In this document: piece by piece, positions 34,893 through 43,012 of the stretch
Numbering within the stretch: position 1 is the first letter of the stretch
Layout of the letters: every line of letters starts with the position of its first letter
Origin: Nitrospirillum iridis
GTDB taxonomy: Bacteria > Pseudomonadota > Alphaproteobacteria > Azospirillales > Azospirillaceae
Length of the DNA stretch: 64,000 nt
Reading direction: 5' to 3'
NCBI RefSeq assembly: GCF_014205765.1
Contig: NZ_JACIIZ010000004.1
Coordinates: forward strand, 62,001-126,000
Notes under the pieces: model-generated
The model's input: the letters and a program-made list of their open reading frames with translations, nothing else
The model's database searches: none
What the model was told of the DNA's origin: nothing
Translations under genes and position numbers: made by a program

Positions 34893-36008
34893 ATGTCCCA
34901 CACCCTGCAGTTCATCGGCTTCATCGGTTCGCAGGACGGCTCCGAAATCCGGCCGGCCAGCGGCCCGGTCATCGACCGCGACTATGTCGGCACCGTCGCC
35001 CGGGCCCATGAGTACGCCGGCTTCGACCGGGCGCTGATCGCCCATTCCAGCGCCTCGCCCGATGGCTTCCAGATCGCCGCCTATGCCGTGCAGCAGACGG
35101 AACGCCTGAAGGTCCTGCTGGCCCACCGTCCCGGCTTCGTGGCGCCCACCCTGGCCGCCCGCCAGCTGGCGTCGCTGGATCATTTCAGCCAGGGCCGCCT
35201 GGCCGTGCACATCATCACTGGCGGGTCGGATGAGGAACAGCAGCGCGACGGCGATTTCCTGACCAAGGCGGAACGCTACGCCCGCACCGACGACTATCTG
35301 GACGTGGTGCGCAAGGTGTGGACCAGCACGACGCCCTTCGACCATGACGGCCCATACTACAAGTCCCGTGGCTCGCACTCGTACGTGCGGCCGGTCAACG
35401 GCACGCTGCCGGTCTATTTCGGCGGGTCCTCGGACGAGGGCATCGCCGTGGCCGGCAAACACGCCGACGTCTACGCCCTGTGGGGGGAGCCGCTGGACGA
35501 CGTGCGCGAGACCATCGCCAAGGTGCGGGCGGCCGCCGCCCTGCACGGCCGGCAGGACCAGATCGAATTCAGCCTGTCGCTGCGTCCCGTCCTGGGCCGG
35601 ACGGAGGAGGAGGCCTGGGCCAAGGCCGACCGCATCCTGGAGGAGGCCAAGCGCTTGCGGGCCAGCCAGTCGACCTTCAAGCCCATCCGCGCCGGCGAAC
35701 CGCAGAACGTGGGCTCCCAGCGCCTGCTGGCGGCGGCGGCCGGCGGCCGGGTGCGCGACAAGCGGCTGTGGACGGAAATCGCCGCCCTGACCGGGGCGCA
35801 GGGCAACTCCACCGGCCTGGTCGGCACGCCGGAGCAGGTGACGGAATCGCTGCTGGATTATTATGATCTGGGGGTCCGCACCTTCCTGATCCGGGGCTTC
35901 GACCCGCTGGTCGACGCCATCGAGTATGGCCGCGAGCTCATTCCCCGGGTGCGCCAGGCGGTGGCCGCGCGGGAGGCGGACGCCCGGACATCGGTGGCGG
36001 CCGAATGA
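34893..36008 (+). CDS. ssuD: FMNH2-dependent alkanesulfonate monooxygenase, SsuD type
   Basis: 371 residues, close to SsuD (381). Landmarks: FIGFIGSQDGSE, YAGFDRALIAHSSASPDGF, LKVLLAHRPGFVAPTLAARQLASLDHFSQGRLAVHIITGGSD, and RTDDYLDVVRKVWT. SsuD-type enzymes split the C-S bond of sulfonates, giving aldehyde and sulfite with FMNH2 and O2. GGAGGA precedes the ATG at 34893. It is coupled to the following dehydrogenase gene by ATGA. No ssuE-type FMN reductase is in this operon; the nitroreductase at 16.4-17.3 kb may serve. Confidence 0.93.
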   Translation: MSHTLQFIGFIGSQDGSEIRPASGPVIDRDYVGTVARAHEYAGFDRALIAHSSASPDGFQIAAYAVQQTERLKVLLAHRPGFVAPTLAARQLASLDHFSQGRLAVHIITGGSDEEQQRDGDFLTKAERYARTDDYLDVVRKVWTSTTPFDHDGPYYKSRGSHSYVRPVNGTLPVYFGGSSDEGIAVAGKHADVYALWGEPLDDVRETIAKVRAAAALHGRQDQIEFSLSLRPVLGRTEEEAWAKADRILEEAKRLRASQSTFKPIRAGEPQNVGSQRLLAAAAGGRVRDKRLWTEIAALTGAQGNSTGLVGTPEQVTESLLDYYDLGVRTFLIRGFDPLVDAIEYGRELIPRVRQAVAAREADARTSVAAE

Positions 36009-36970
36009 CCGCCATCCGTGTCGCCAGCCAGCTGACCGAGCCGATCAACGCCGAGGTGCTGCGCCGGGTGAGTGCCGAGACGGGGGAGGGGACGGTTGAG
36101 CTGATCACCCTGCCCCGGGGCGTGCCGGCGGACTGGCCGCGCGAGGCCGACGTCTTCGTCGCCGCCCCCTTCCGGCGGGCCGGCGGCGACCTGCCGGCCC
36201 AGCCGCCGGGCTGGCCCTTCAACCTGCGCTGGGTGCAGCTGATCTCCGTCGGCATCGACTTCTATCCCGACTGGTTGTTCGACGGCCCGGTGGTGACGGC
36301 GGCCAAGCGCTCCTCCGCCACGGCCCTGGCCGAGTTCTCCCTGGCGGCCATCTTCGCGGCGGCCAAGCGCTTTCCCGAGGTCTGGATCCGCCAGGCGTCG
36401 GACTGGCGGCCCACGCCCCTGGGGTTGGTGGAGGGGGCCACGCTGGGCATCGTCGGCTTCGGCGGCATCGGCCAGGCGCTGGCGCCCAAGGCCCTGGCGC
36501 TGGGCATGAAGGTGGTGGCCATCCGGCGCGGGCCCGGCGACCTGGGGGTTCCGGGCGTGGAGCGGGTGGACAGTGTCGCGGAGTTGTTCGCCCGGGCCGA
36601 CCATGTCGTGCTGGCGGCCCCGGCGACGGCGGAGACGCATCACCTGGTCAACCGGGCGGTGCTGGCCCAGGCCAAGCCGGGCCTGCACATCGTCAACGTG
36701 GCGCGGGGCGCCCTGATCGATGACCAGGCGCTGTTGGAGGCGCTGGGCGACGGCCGGGTGTCGCTGGCCACGCTGGACGTCACTCATCCGGAGCCCCTGC
36801 CGGATGGCCATCCCTACTACAGCCACCCCCGGGTGCGCCTGTCGCCCCACACCTCCGTCTTCACGCCGGACACCCACGCCAACCTGGCGGCCCAACTGTC
36901 CCACAACCTCATCCGCTTCCGCCGGGGAGAGCCGCTGGAGGATGTGGTGGACCTGGCGCGCGGTTACTGA
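36005..36970 (+). CDS. D-2-hydroxyacid dehydrogenase (NAD-binding)
   Basis: 321 residues. NAD Rossmann motif VGFGGIGQALAPKALALGMKV near 152, the segment HVVLAAPATAETHHLVNRAVL, catalytic Arg in NVARGALIDDQAL, Glu in LDVTHPEPLPDGHPYY and His in SPHTSVFTPD are in the right order for the D-isomer-specific family. It would reduce or oxidise a 2-hydroxy acid, possibly from the carbon skeleton after desulfonation. Overlaps ssuD by 4 bases, an unusual partner for that gene. Confidence 0.93.
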   Translation: MTAIRVASQLTEPINAEVLRRVSAETGEGTVELITLPRGVPADWPREADVFVAAPFRRAGGDLPAQPPGWPFNLRWVQLISVGIDFYPDWLFDGPVVTAAKRSSATALAEFSLAAIFAAAKRFPEVWIRQASDWRPTPLGLVEGATLGIVGFGGIGQALAPKALALGMKVVAIRRGPGDLGVPGVERVDSVAELFARADHVVLAAPATAETHHLVNRAVLAQAKPGLHIVNVARGALIDDQALLEALGDGRVSLATLDVTHPEPLPDGHPYYSHPRVRLSPHTSVFTPDTHANLAAQLSHNLIRFRRGEPLEDVVDLARGY

Positions 36971-36986
36971 CTGAAAGTATCGACGT

Positions 36987-37976
36987 ATGACGCTGATTTC
37001 ACGCCGTGCCGCCCTGCGGGGGCTGGCCGTGGGCGCCTTGTCCCTGGGACCGCTGGGTCTGGTTGGCTGCGGCCGCAAGAAGGATGCGGAGCTGGCCAGT
37101 GTCACCCTGCGGGCGGCCACTTACCGGGGCAACCCGGATTCCTTCTTCGAACAGGCGGGCGTGGCCGATACGCCCTACACCCTGGAAACGGCGCAGTTCG
37201 CCGGCGGCAACCTGATCGCCGAGGCCATCAACGCCCATTCGCTGGACGTGGGCGGCATGAGCGAGATACCGCCCATCTTCATCGCCGCCGCCAACCCCCT
37301 GGTCCGCATCGTCGCCGTGCTGCAAGGTGACGTGAACAACCAGGTGGTGCTGGTGCCGGCCGACAGCCCGGTGCGGACGACGGCGGACCTCAAGGGGCGG
37401 CGGGTGGGCTATGTCCGCGCCACCACCTCGCAATACATGCTACTCAAGATCCTGAAGGAACAGGGCCTGACCTTCGCCGACATCACGCCGGTGGCGCTGT
37501 CGCCGCAGGACGGCCTGGCCGCCTTCCAGCAGGGCAGCCTGGACGCCTGGGTCATCTACGGCGTGGTGGTGCAACTGGCCCGCCAGGCCGGCGCCCGGGT
37601 GCTGACCACCGGCCTGAACCGCCTGTCCGGCAACTACCTGGTGGCGGCGTCCAAGGACGCGCTGGCCGACCCGTTGAAGAAGCGGGCCATCGCCGACTAT
37701 CTCCAGCGCTATGCCAAGACCCTGGCCTGGATCGAGGCGGATTACACCCGCTGGGCCCATATCCGCGCCCAGCTAACCAGCATCCCCGAGGCCGCCTACA
37801 TCCAGGAATATCACGAGCGCAGCGCCGGCTACCGCCTTCTCCCCGTCAGCGACGCCGCCATCGCCTCGCAACAGGATGTGGCCGACACCTTCGCCGCCGC
37901 CGCCGTGATCCCGGCGCCGGTGGACGTCCGCCCGCTGTGGGATGACAGCCTGCACGACGTGCTGGCCAAACTCTGA
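36987..37976 (+). CDS. ABC substrate-binding lipoprotein, sulfonate/nitrate-type (third paralogue)
   Basis: 329 residues. N-terminus SRRAALRGLAVGALSLGPLGLVGCG joins a twin-arginine motif with a lipobox. The mature domain is SsuA-like: LETAQFAGGNLIAEAINAHSLDVGGMSEIPPIFIAA, LKGRRVGYVRATTSQYMLLKILKEQGL and LDAWVIYG. Ligand signature residues differ from those of the two other binding proteins (GGMSE in place of GYVGD/GAVGD), suggesting another ligand. Last gene of the permease operon, starting 16 bases after the dehydrogenase stop. Confidence 0.92.
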   Translation: MTLISRRAALRGLAVGALSLGPLGLVGCGRKKDAELASVTLRAATYRGNPDSFFEQAGVADTPYTLETAQFAGGNLIAEAINAHSLDVGGMSEIPPIFIAAANPLVRIVAVLQGDVNNQVVLVPADSPVRTTADLKGRRVGYVRATTSQYMLLKILKEQGLTFADITPVALSPQDGLAAFQQGSLDAWVIYGVVVQLARQAGARVLTTGLNRLSGNYLVAASKDALADPLKKRAIADYLQRYAKTLAWIEADYTRWAHIRAQLTSIPEAAYIQEYHERSAGYRLLPVSDAAIASQQDVADTFAAAAVIPAPVDVRPLWDDSLHDVLAKL

Positions 37977-38206
37977 GGGTGGCGGATGTCGGCAGAAATG
38001 TTGCTTCGTCCGGCGACCTGATCTAAGCCTACGCCATCGCGAAAAGCGACCGCTGGAAGCATGCCCCGCCTCCTGCCGGTCGAGTACACGTCAGCCCTGC
38101 TTTTTGGCATGGTTCGGCCAGCGTCTCCCAAACAGCTGCCAATAGCCTTCGGGCTAGCGGTGTTTGTCGGCATCGATCGATGCCAAGAGATGGTTGGAGC
38201 GCGATG

Positions 38207-39112
38207 ATGAAGGCAATTCAGTTTAACGAGTATGGCGGCCCCGACGTGCTTCATGGCGTCGATGTCGAGGCGCCACATGCCGGCCCCGGCGAAGTCAGGA
38301 TCAGGGTTCGTGCCGCGGGGGTGAACCCGTCGGACTGGAAGCGTCGCGAAGGCCAGTATCGCGCGTTCGAGGATGTCGACTTCCCCGCTGGGCTCGGCGT
38401 GGAGGGCGCTGGTGTCGTTGACGAGGTCGGACCCGGCGTGACGGGTGTCACCATCGGCGACAGAGTGTTCGGGTTCGGCCGGAACATGATGGCCGAGCAG
38501 GCGATCCTCACCCATTGGGCCAAGAAGCCCGATACCCTGTCGTTCGAGATTGCGGCCGGTCTGCCTGTCGTGTCGGACACCGCCACGCGGGCGCTGGATC
38601 AGGTCGGCGTGGCAGGGGGGCAGACCCTGCTGGTCAGCGGGGCCGCCGGGGGCGTGGGGACGGCGATCATCCAACTCGCCCGCCTGCGTGGCATCAGGGT
38701 GATCGGTACCGCGCGTGCGACGAAGCATGACTATCTGCGCGGGTTGGGCGCCGTTGCGATCCCGTATGGGGAGGGGCTGGAGGAGCGCGTGCGCGCGTTG
38801 ATGCCGGACGGCGTCAACGCGGCGATCGATGTCGCCGGCTCCGGAATCATCCCCGAACTGATCCGGATTGTTAGGGATCCTGCGCGCGTCCTTTCCGTCG
38901 CCGACTTCTCGGCCGAGGAATATGGCGCCAAATTCTCGCATGGGCCGCCGGTCGATCCGGCACGCCTGTTGACTGCGATGGCCGAGCTGTGTGCGGCCGG
39001 GTCGTTTACGCTACACATCGACCGGACCTTCCCGCTGGATCGGGCGAAGGAGGCGCAGGAGGTCAGCCAGGCGGGCCGGGTCACCGGCAAGCTGGTCGTT
39101 TGTGTCGATTAG
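38207..39112 (+). CDS. Quinone-oxidoreductase-type (MDR) NADP-dependent oxidoreductase
   Basis: 301 residues from the ATG at 38207 (GGAG 7 bases upstream; the ATG at 38204 is an alternative). Medium-chain reductase without zinc sites: MKAIQFNEYGGPDVLHG, VRAAGVNPSDWKRREGQ, cofactor motif SGAAGGVGTAIIQLA near 147, ending GKLVVCVD. Family members reduce quinones or enones with NADPH. The 230 bases before it (37977-38206) hold no gene. It precedes the ECF41 promoter and may or may not belong to that regulon. Confidence 0.92.
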   Translation: MKAIQFNEYGGPDVLHGVDVEAPHAGPGEVRIRVRAAGVNPSDWKRREGQYRAFEDVDFPAGLGVEGAGVVDEVGPGVTGVTIGDRVFGFGRNMMAEQAILTHWAKKPDTLSFEIAAGLPVVSDTATRALDQVGVAGGQTLLVSGAAGGVGTAIIQLARLRGIRVIGTARATKHDYLRGLGAVAIPYGEGLEERVRALMPDGVNAAIDVAGSGIIPELIRIVRDPARVLSVADFSAEEYGAKFSHGPPVDPARLLTAMAELCAAGSFTLHIDRTFPLDRAKEAQEVSQAGRVTGKLVVCVD

Positions 39113-39177
39113 GGTGACAACCGACAGGGTGTGCCCCGGCACGGCTCCCTGGGCACCCGAAATTTTTTCTGCCCCCA

Positions 39178-39205
39178 TGTCACACGCCCATCAGGCCATC
39201 TCGTC
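39178..39205 (+). promoter_or_regulatory. ECF41-type promoter
   Basis: TGTCACA (39178-39184), a 17-base spacer, then CGTC (39202-39205). From established work on ECF41 sigma factors, TGTCACA and CGTC are the -35 and -10 elements they recognise. The site is 42 bases upstream of the AhpD/CMD-family gene cotranscribed with the ECF41 factor, as expected for autoregulation. Confidence 0.8.
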
Positions 39206-39246
39206 TTTGGGTCATGCGATGACGCATGATCCGGATGGAGATGAAG

Positions 39247-39726
39247 ATGAGCACGCACACCCCCCGCCTGAACAACGCCTTCAAGCTGGCGCCCGACACG
39301 ATCAAGGGCATGATAGCCGTTGAGGCCGCCATCCAGGCCAGCGGCCTGGAACCGGCACTGTTGGAACTGGTGAAGATGCGGGCGTCGCAGATCAACGGCT
39401 GCGCCTTCTGCCTGCACATGCACGCCACCGACGCCCGCAAGCACGGGGAGAGTGAGATGCGCCTGTACCTGCTGAACGCCTGGCGGGAGTCCTCGCTGTA
39501 TTCCGAGCGGGAACGGGCGGCCCTGGCCTGGACGGAGGCGCTGACCCGCGTGGCCGACACCGGCGCCCCGGACGGGGACTACGCCCTGGTGAAGGCCAAC
39601 TTCACGGACGTGGGGCAGGTGCAGCTGACCCTGGCCATCGGCGCCATCAACCTGTGGAACCGCCTGCAGGTCGGCTTCCGCGCCGCCCATCCGCCCGTGG
39701 TTCACGCCGGCGTGGCGGCCGCGTAG
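39247..39726 (+). CDS. AhpD-like carboxymuconolactone-decarboxylase-family protein
   Basis: 159 residues from the ATG at 39247, 6 bases after GGAG. The redox motif NGCAFCLHMH has the two cysteines and histidine of AhpD-type alkylhydroperoxidases, preceded by LLELVKMRASQI. ECF41 sigma factors are typically encoded with such a protein, and the ECF41 gene overlaps this stop by one base (TAGTG). It probably works in peroxide or electrophile detoxification and is a target of that sigma factor. Confidence 0.93.
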   Translation: MSTHTPRLNNAFKLAPDTIKGMIAVEAAIQASGLEPALLELVKMRASQINGCAFCLHMHATDARKHGESEMRLYLLNAWRESSLYSERERAALAWTEALTRVADTGAPDGDYALVKANFTDVGQVQLTLAIGAINLWNRLQVGFRAAHPPVVHAGVAAA

Positions 39727-40634
39727 TGGGCGCGGGGGACGCCACCGCGATCTTCCAGGCGCAGCGGCCCCGGCTGGTGCGCCTGGCCTATCGCATGCTG
39801 GGCTCACTGGCGGAAGCCGAGGATGTGGTGCAGGACGCCTATCTGCGCTGGTCCCAAGCCGATCACGCGGCGGTGACCGTCCCCGCCGCCTTCCTGTCCC
39901 GCATCGTCACCCGCCTGTGCCTGGACACGCTGAAGTCGGCGCGGATGCGGCGAGAAACCTATGTCGGCGCCTGGCTGCCCGAACCGCTGGCCGGCAGCGA
40001 TGAGGAGGGCGGCGAAGACGATTTGTCGCTGACGCTGATGATGGCGCTGGAGCGGCTGTCGCCCCTGGAGCGGGCGGCCTTCCTGCTTTACGACGTCTTT
40101 GGCGTGGCGCTGGATGAGGTGGCGGGCACCCTGCGCCGCGACGCGGCGGCGGTCCGCCAACTGGCTGTCCGCGCCCGCCGCCATGTCCAGGCGGCCCGTC
40201 CCCGTTATCCCGTGGCGCCGGAGGAGGGGGAGCGGATCGCCCAGGCCTTCTACGCCGCCTCTCACTTCGGCGATGTTGACACGCTGCGCGGCTTGCTGGC
40301 CCAGGACGTGGTGCTGCATGCCGACGGCGGCGGCAAGGTCCATGCCTTCCGCAACCCCATCCGCGGGCTGGAGCATATCGTCCGCCTGTTCGGCAGCCTG
40401 TTCCGCAAGGGGGCGTTCCAGTCCGCCGTGCTGATCCGCCCCCTGCGCATCGACGGACTGCCCGGCTATGTCAGTGTGGAGCGCGGGGCCGTGCTGCAGA
40501 CCACCGCCTTCGCCATCGAGGATGGGCGCATCACCGCCATCTACGTCACCCGCAACCCCGACAAGCTGGCCCGCATCGCGGAAGGGGTGGGATTGGGTAC
40601 AACGGGCCAGCCGGTTGCGGCGGTGTTCAATTGA
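39726..40634 (+). CDS. ECF41-family RNA polymerase sigma factor with SnoaL-like C-terminal domain
   Basis: 302 residues, GTG start overlapping the previous stop. Region 2 is RPRLVRLAYRMLGSLAEAEDVVQDAYLRW; region 4 is ALERLSPLERAAFLLYDVFGVALDEVAGTL. The ECF41 signatures are all visible: WLPEPL in the linker, DGGGK near 200 in the C-terminal NTF2/SnoaL domain, and NPDKL near the end. In this group the fused C-terminal domain controls activity in place of an anti-sigma factor. The upstream TGTCACA/CGTC site indicates autoregulation. A weak hairpin (CCCTGA/TCAGGG, 40638-40659) follows. Confidence 0.95.
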   Translation: MGAGDATAIFQAQRPRLVRLAYRMLGSLAEAEDVVQDAYLRWSQADHAAVTVPAAFLSRIVTRLCLDTLKSARMRRETYVGAWLPEPLAGSDEEGGEDDLSLTLMMALERLSPLERAAFLLYDVFGVALDEVAGTLRRDAAAVRQLAVRARRHVQAARPRYPVAPEEGERIAQAFYAASHFGDVDTLRGLLAQDVVLHADGGGKVHAFRNPIRGLEHIVRLFGSLFRKGAFQSAVLIRPLRIDGLPGYVSVERGAVLQTTAFAIEDGRITAIYVTRNPDKLARIAEGVGLGTTGQPVAAVFN

Positions 40635-40790
40635 TCTCCCTGAAACAATGTTCTCAGGGTCGATAATATAATTTCCATTTGCTGGAGACAAAGACAGGAA
40701 GGCGTGGATCCTTTATCGTCCCGATACAGCACCGTGACTATCTGACGGAGCGCCAAATAAAACGCGCGACGCTTGGGATATAGGGATGGG

Positions 40791-42824
40791 GTGGGGGCGT
40801 TGACATCACATAAGTCAGGGCGGGGGGCTTCCCCTGCCACGCGGCCGTCGCGCAAGGCCTTCATCTCGCCTCGCCGGGCAACAACATCCCGCGCGCTGCT
40901 GGCCGCCTTGGCGCTGAGCGTCGCCGGCGTGGTCCTGTCCGCCTGCTCGATCGGTGGCGGGGCCGGGGATCGCGCCGTGGACGCCGCTGGCGGCGCGGCG
41001 GCGGGCCGGGGGGCGCAGGGGCCCTTGGCCCTGGCTATGCGGGCCGGCGTGGACGCCATCAATGAGGGCGACGCCCCCCGCGCCAACCAGGAATTCAACC
41101 TGGCCATCGCCCGTGACCTGAAGAATCCGGCCCTGCATGCCGCCAATGCCCTGGCCTATCAACTGCGCATGCGGGCGGGTGAGCGCGATCTGTTCGATTT
41201 GGCCGAAACCGGATACCTGATCGCGCTGGAGCAACGGCACGATTTCCAAAGTGCAGCCCTGCAACTGGCCCATCTGTATTTCGACAGCCACCGCTATCCG
41301 CAGGCCCAGCGGGCCGCCGCCTATGCCCTGAAGCTGGATGGTGGCAGCACCGAGGCGCTGTATCTGCTGGCCGGCGCCTCCTACTACCTGGGTGACGCCG
41401 AAATGGCGCTGTGGGCCATCGACCGGGCGCAGGCCCTGGCGCCGCAGGACCTCGTCGGCATCCGCATACTGCCCGCGATCTATGCCCAGGCCGGCCTGAT
41501 CAGTGAGGCGCAATCCTTCCTGGACGCCCACCGCGATGTGCTCGGCACCCAGGGCGGGGAGAACTTGGGGCGCAGGGTGGGCGAGTGGAAGGTGGCGTAT
41601 GAGACCGCCGTGGCCGCCGGCAAGCCGTCCGAAGCGCCAGCATCGGAGGCCAAAACCGCCGATGCGAAGGCCGCCAAGGCGGCGGAGGCCCCGAACCAGG
41701 GCCCCCTGGCCTATGCCTGGTCCGACTGTCCGCAGCAGGTGACCGACCGTGCCGCGTCGGCGGCGCCGGCTGCGGCGGGCGAGGGCAAGACCGCCGATGA
41801 AACGGCCGCCCTGGCGGCGCTGCCGTCGCCCTGCCGGGGGCGGGGCATGCCCCGGATGGCGGTCGTTGACGTCACCATCGTGCGCACCGACGACGTCGCC
41901 ACCAGCAGCCATGGCATCAATCTGCTGGACAGCCTGGCCCTGACCGTCCAGCGCAGCGCCACGCGGACGGTGACCAAGACCACGGGCGAGCCCGACAGCA
42001 CCACCACCGTCCTGACCAGCACCGTCGGCCTCGGCACCTCGGCGGCTGGCGCCATCGCCTATTCCCTGAACCTGGCCAATGTCGGCGGGCAGCGGGCGGA
42101 GGTGATCGCCAAGCCCAGCCTGATCATGCTGGACCGGCAGCCGTCGCAATTCTTCTCCGGTTCCAACGTTTCCATCGGCGTGGCCGCCAATTCCGGCGGC
42201 ACCAGCTCGCTGGAGCAGATCAACATCGGTGTCAGCCTGTCGGTGACGCCGACCTTCATCAGTGACGACCAGATCCTGCTGAACGTGAAGGCGGTGCGAA
42301 CCCTGTTCGAGCCGATCACCACCACTTCGTCCACCTTCTCACAATCGCTGGAGGTGTCGCGCAACATGGTGTCGGCGGCGGCCAATGTCCGGGTGAACGA
42401 AACCCTGGTGCTGTCGGGTCTCACCGCCCATGAAACCGCCAGGAACAAATCGGGCGTTCCCTTGCTGAAGGACGTGCCGGGGGTGCAGTACCTGTTTTCC
42501 AGGGATACGACGGAACTGGTCGACCAGACGGTGCTGATCCTCATCACGCCCCGGGCGATCACCAATTACGGGCAGGCGTTGGACCAGATCGACGCCCTGA
42601 AGGACGACGGCAAAACCGAACCCAAGCTGCTGCGGGAAACGCGCGCCCGCGCGCTGAAGGAGCTGGGCGGGCGCTGGCCCACACTGTACGAACTCATCCA
42701 TGTCCTGGACCGGAACGCCCGGGCGTTCGACGTCAGAAGCACCGACATCCGCTTCGACGACTGGCAGAAGCCGCCGCACCTGCAGCGCGTCCTGAAGGAT
42801 GTGGCGGATGCGCTATATTTCTAA
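40791..42824 (+). CDS. Secretin-domain lipoprotein with N-terminal TPR region
   Basis: About 677 residues; start uncertain (GTG 40791, TTG 40773 or TTG 40800; no ATG fits). A basic leader and a hydrophobic stretch end in LSAC, a lipobox near residue 52. Residues 75-260 are TPR-like. A charged Ala/Lys linker follows. Residues 330-590 match the secretin C-terminal domain (VDVTIVRTDDVATSSHGINLLDSL; KPSLIMLDRQPSQFFSGSNVSI; LSVTPTFISDDQILLNVKA; VPLLKDVPGVQYLFSRD; VLILITPRAI). Secretins form outer-membrane gates for type II secretion, pili or phage. No ATPase, pilin or inner-membrane partner is nearby, so the system it serves is unknown. Confidence 0.85.
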   Translation: MGALTSHKSGRGASPATRPSRKAFISPRRATTSRALLAALALSVAGVVLSACSIGGGAGDRAVDAAGGAAAGRGAQGPLALAMRAGVDAINEGDAPRANQEFNLAIARDLKNPALHAANALAYQLRMRAGERDLFDLAETGYLIALEQRHDFQSAALQLAHLYFDSHRYPQAQRAAAYALKLDGGSTEALYLLAGASYYLGDAEMALWAIDRAQALAPQDLVGIRILPAIYAQAGLISEAQSFLDAHRDVLGTQGGENLGRRVGEWKVAYETAVAAGKPSEAPASEAKTADAKAAKAAEAPNQGPLAYAWSDCPQQVTDRAASAAPAAAGEGKTADETAALAALPSPCRGRGMPRMAVVDVTIVRTDDVATSSHGINLLDSLALTVQRSATRTVTKTTGEPDSTTTVLTSTVGLGTSAAGAIAYSLNLANVGGQRAEVIAKPSLIMLDRQPSQFFSGSNVSIGVAANSGGTSSLEQINIGVSLSVTPTFISDDQILLNVKAVRTLFEPITTTSSTFSQSLEVSRNMVSAAANVRVNETLVLSGLTAHETARNKSGVPLLKDVPGVQYLFSRDTTELVDQTVLILITPRAITNYGQALDQIDALKDDGKTEPKLLRETRARALKELGGRWPTLYELIHVLDRNARAFDVRSTDIRFDDWQKPPHLQRVLKDVADALYF

Positions 42825-43012
42825 TTTCCACACAATGTTGACGTTCAATAACCGGTTGCTTGAGTGAAACTCGTTTTTATCGAACTGTGAAATCGGCGAT
42901 CCCTGGGGGACAGGAACGGCGGTAGGCCGTTCCCCACACCATCCAGAGGCGCCCGATCCCTTACGGCCCATGCCGGGGGAAGAATGGGCGCCCAGTCGCG
43001 GAGCGTCATTCC

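Noticed and set aside
33462-35546. Long minus-strand open frame (694 codons) opposite the organosulfur operon
   Set aside because: It is the complement of ssuB, the flavoprotein and ssuD, has Gly/Gln/Arg/His-rich low-complexity translation and no family motif; a by-product of high GC.
40541-41146. 201-codon minus-strand frame over the sigma factor end and secretin start
   Set aside because: It overlaps two better supported genes and has low-complexity Ala/Pro/Arg composition.
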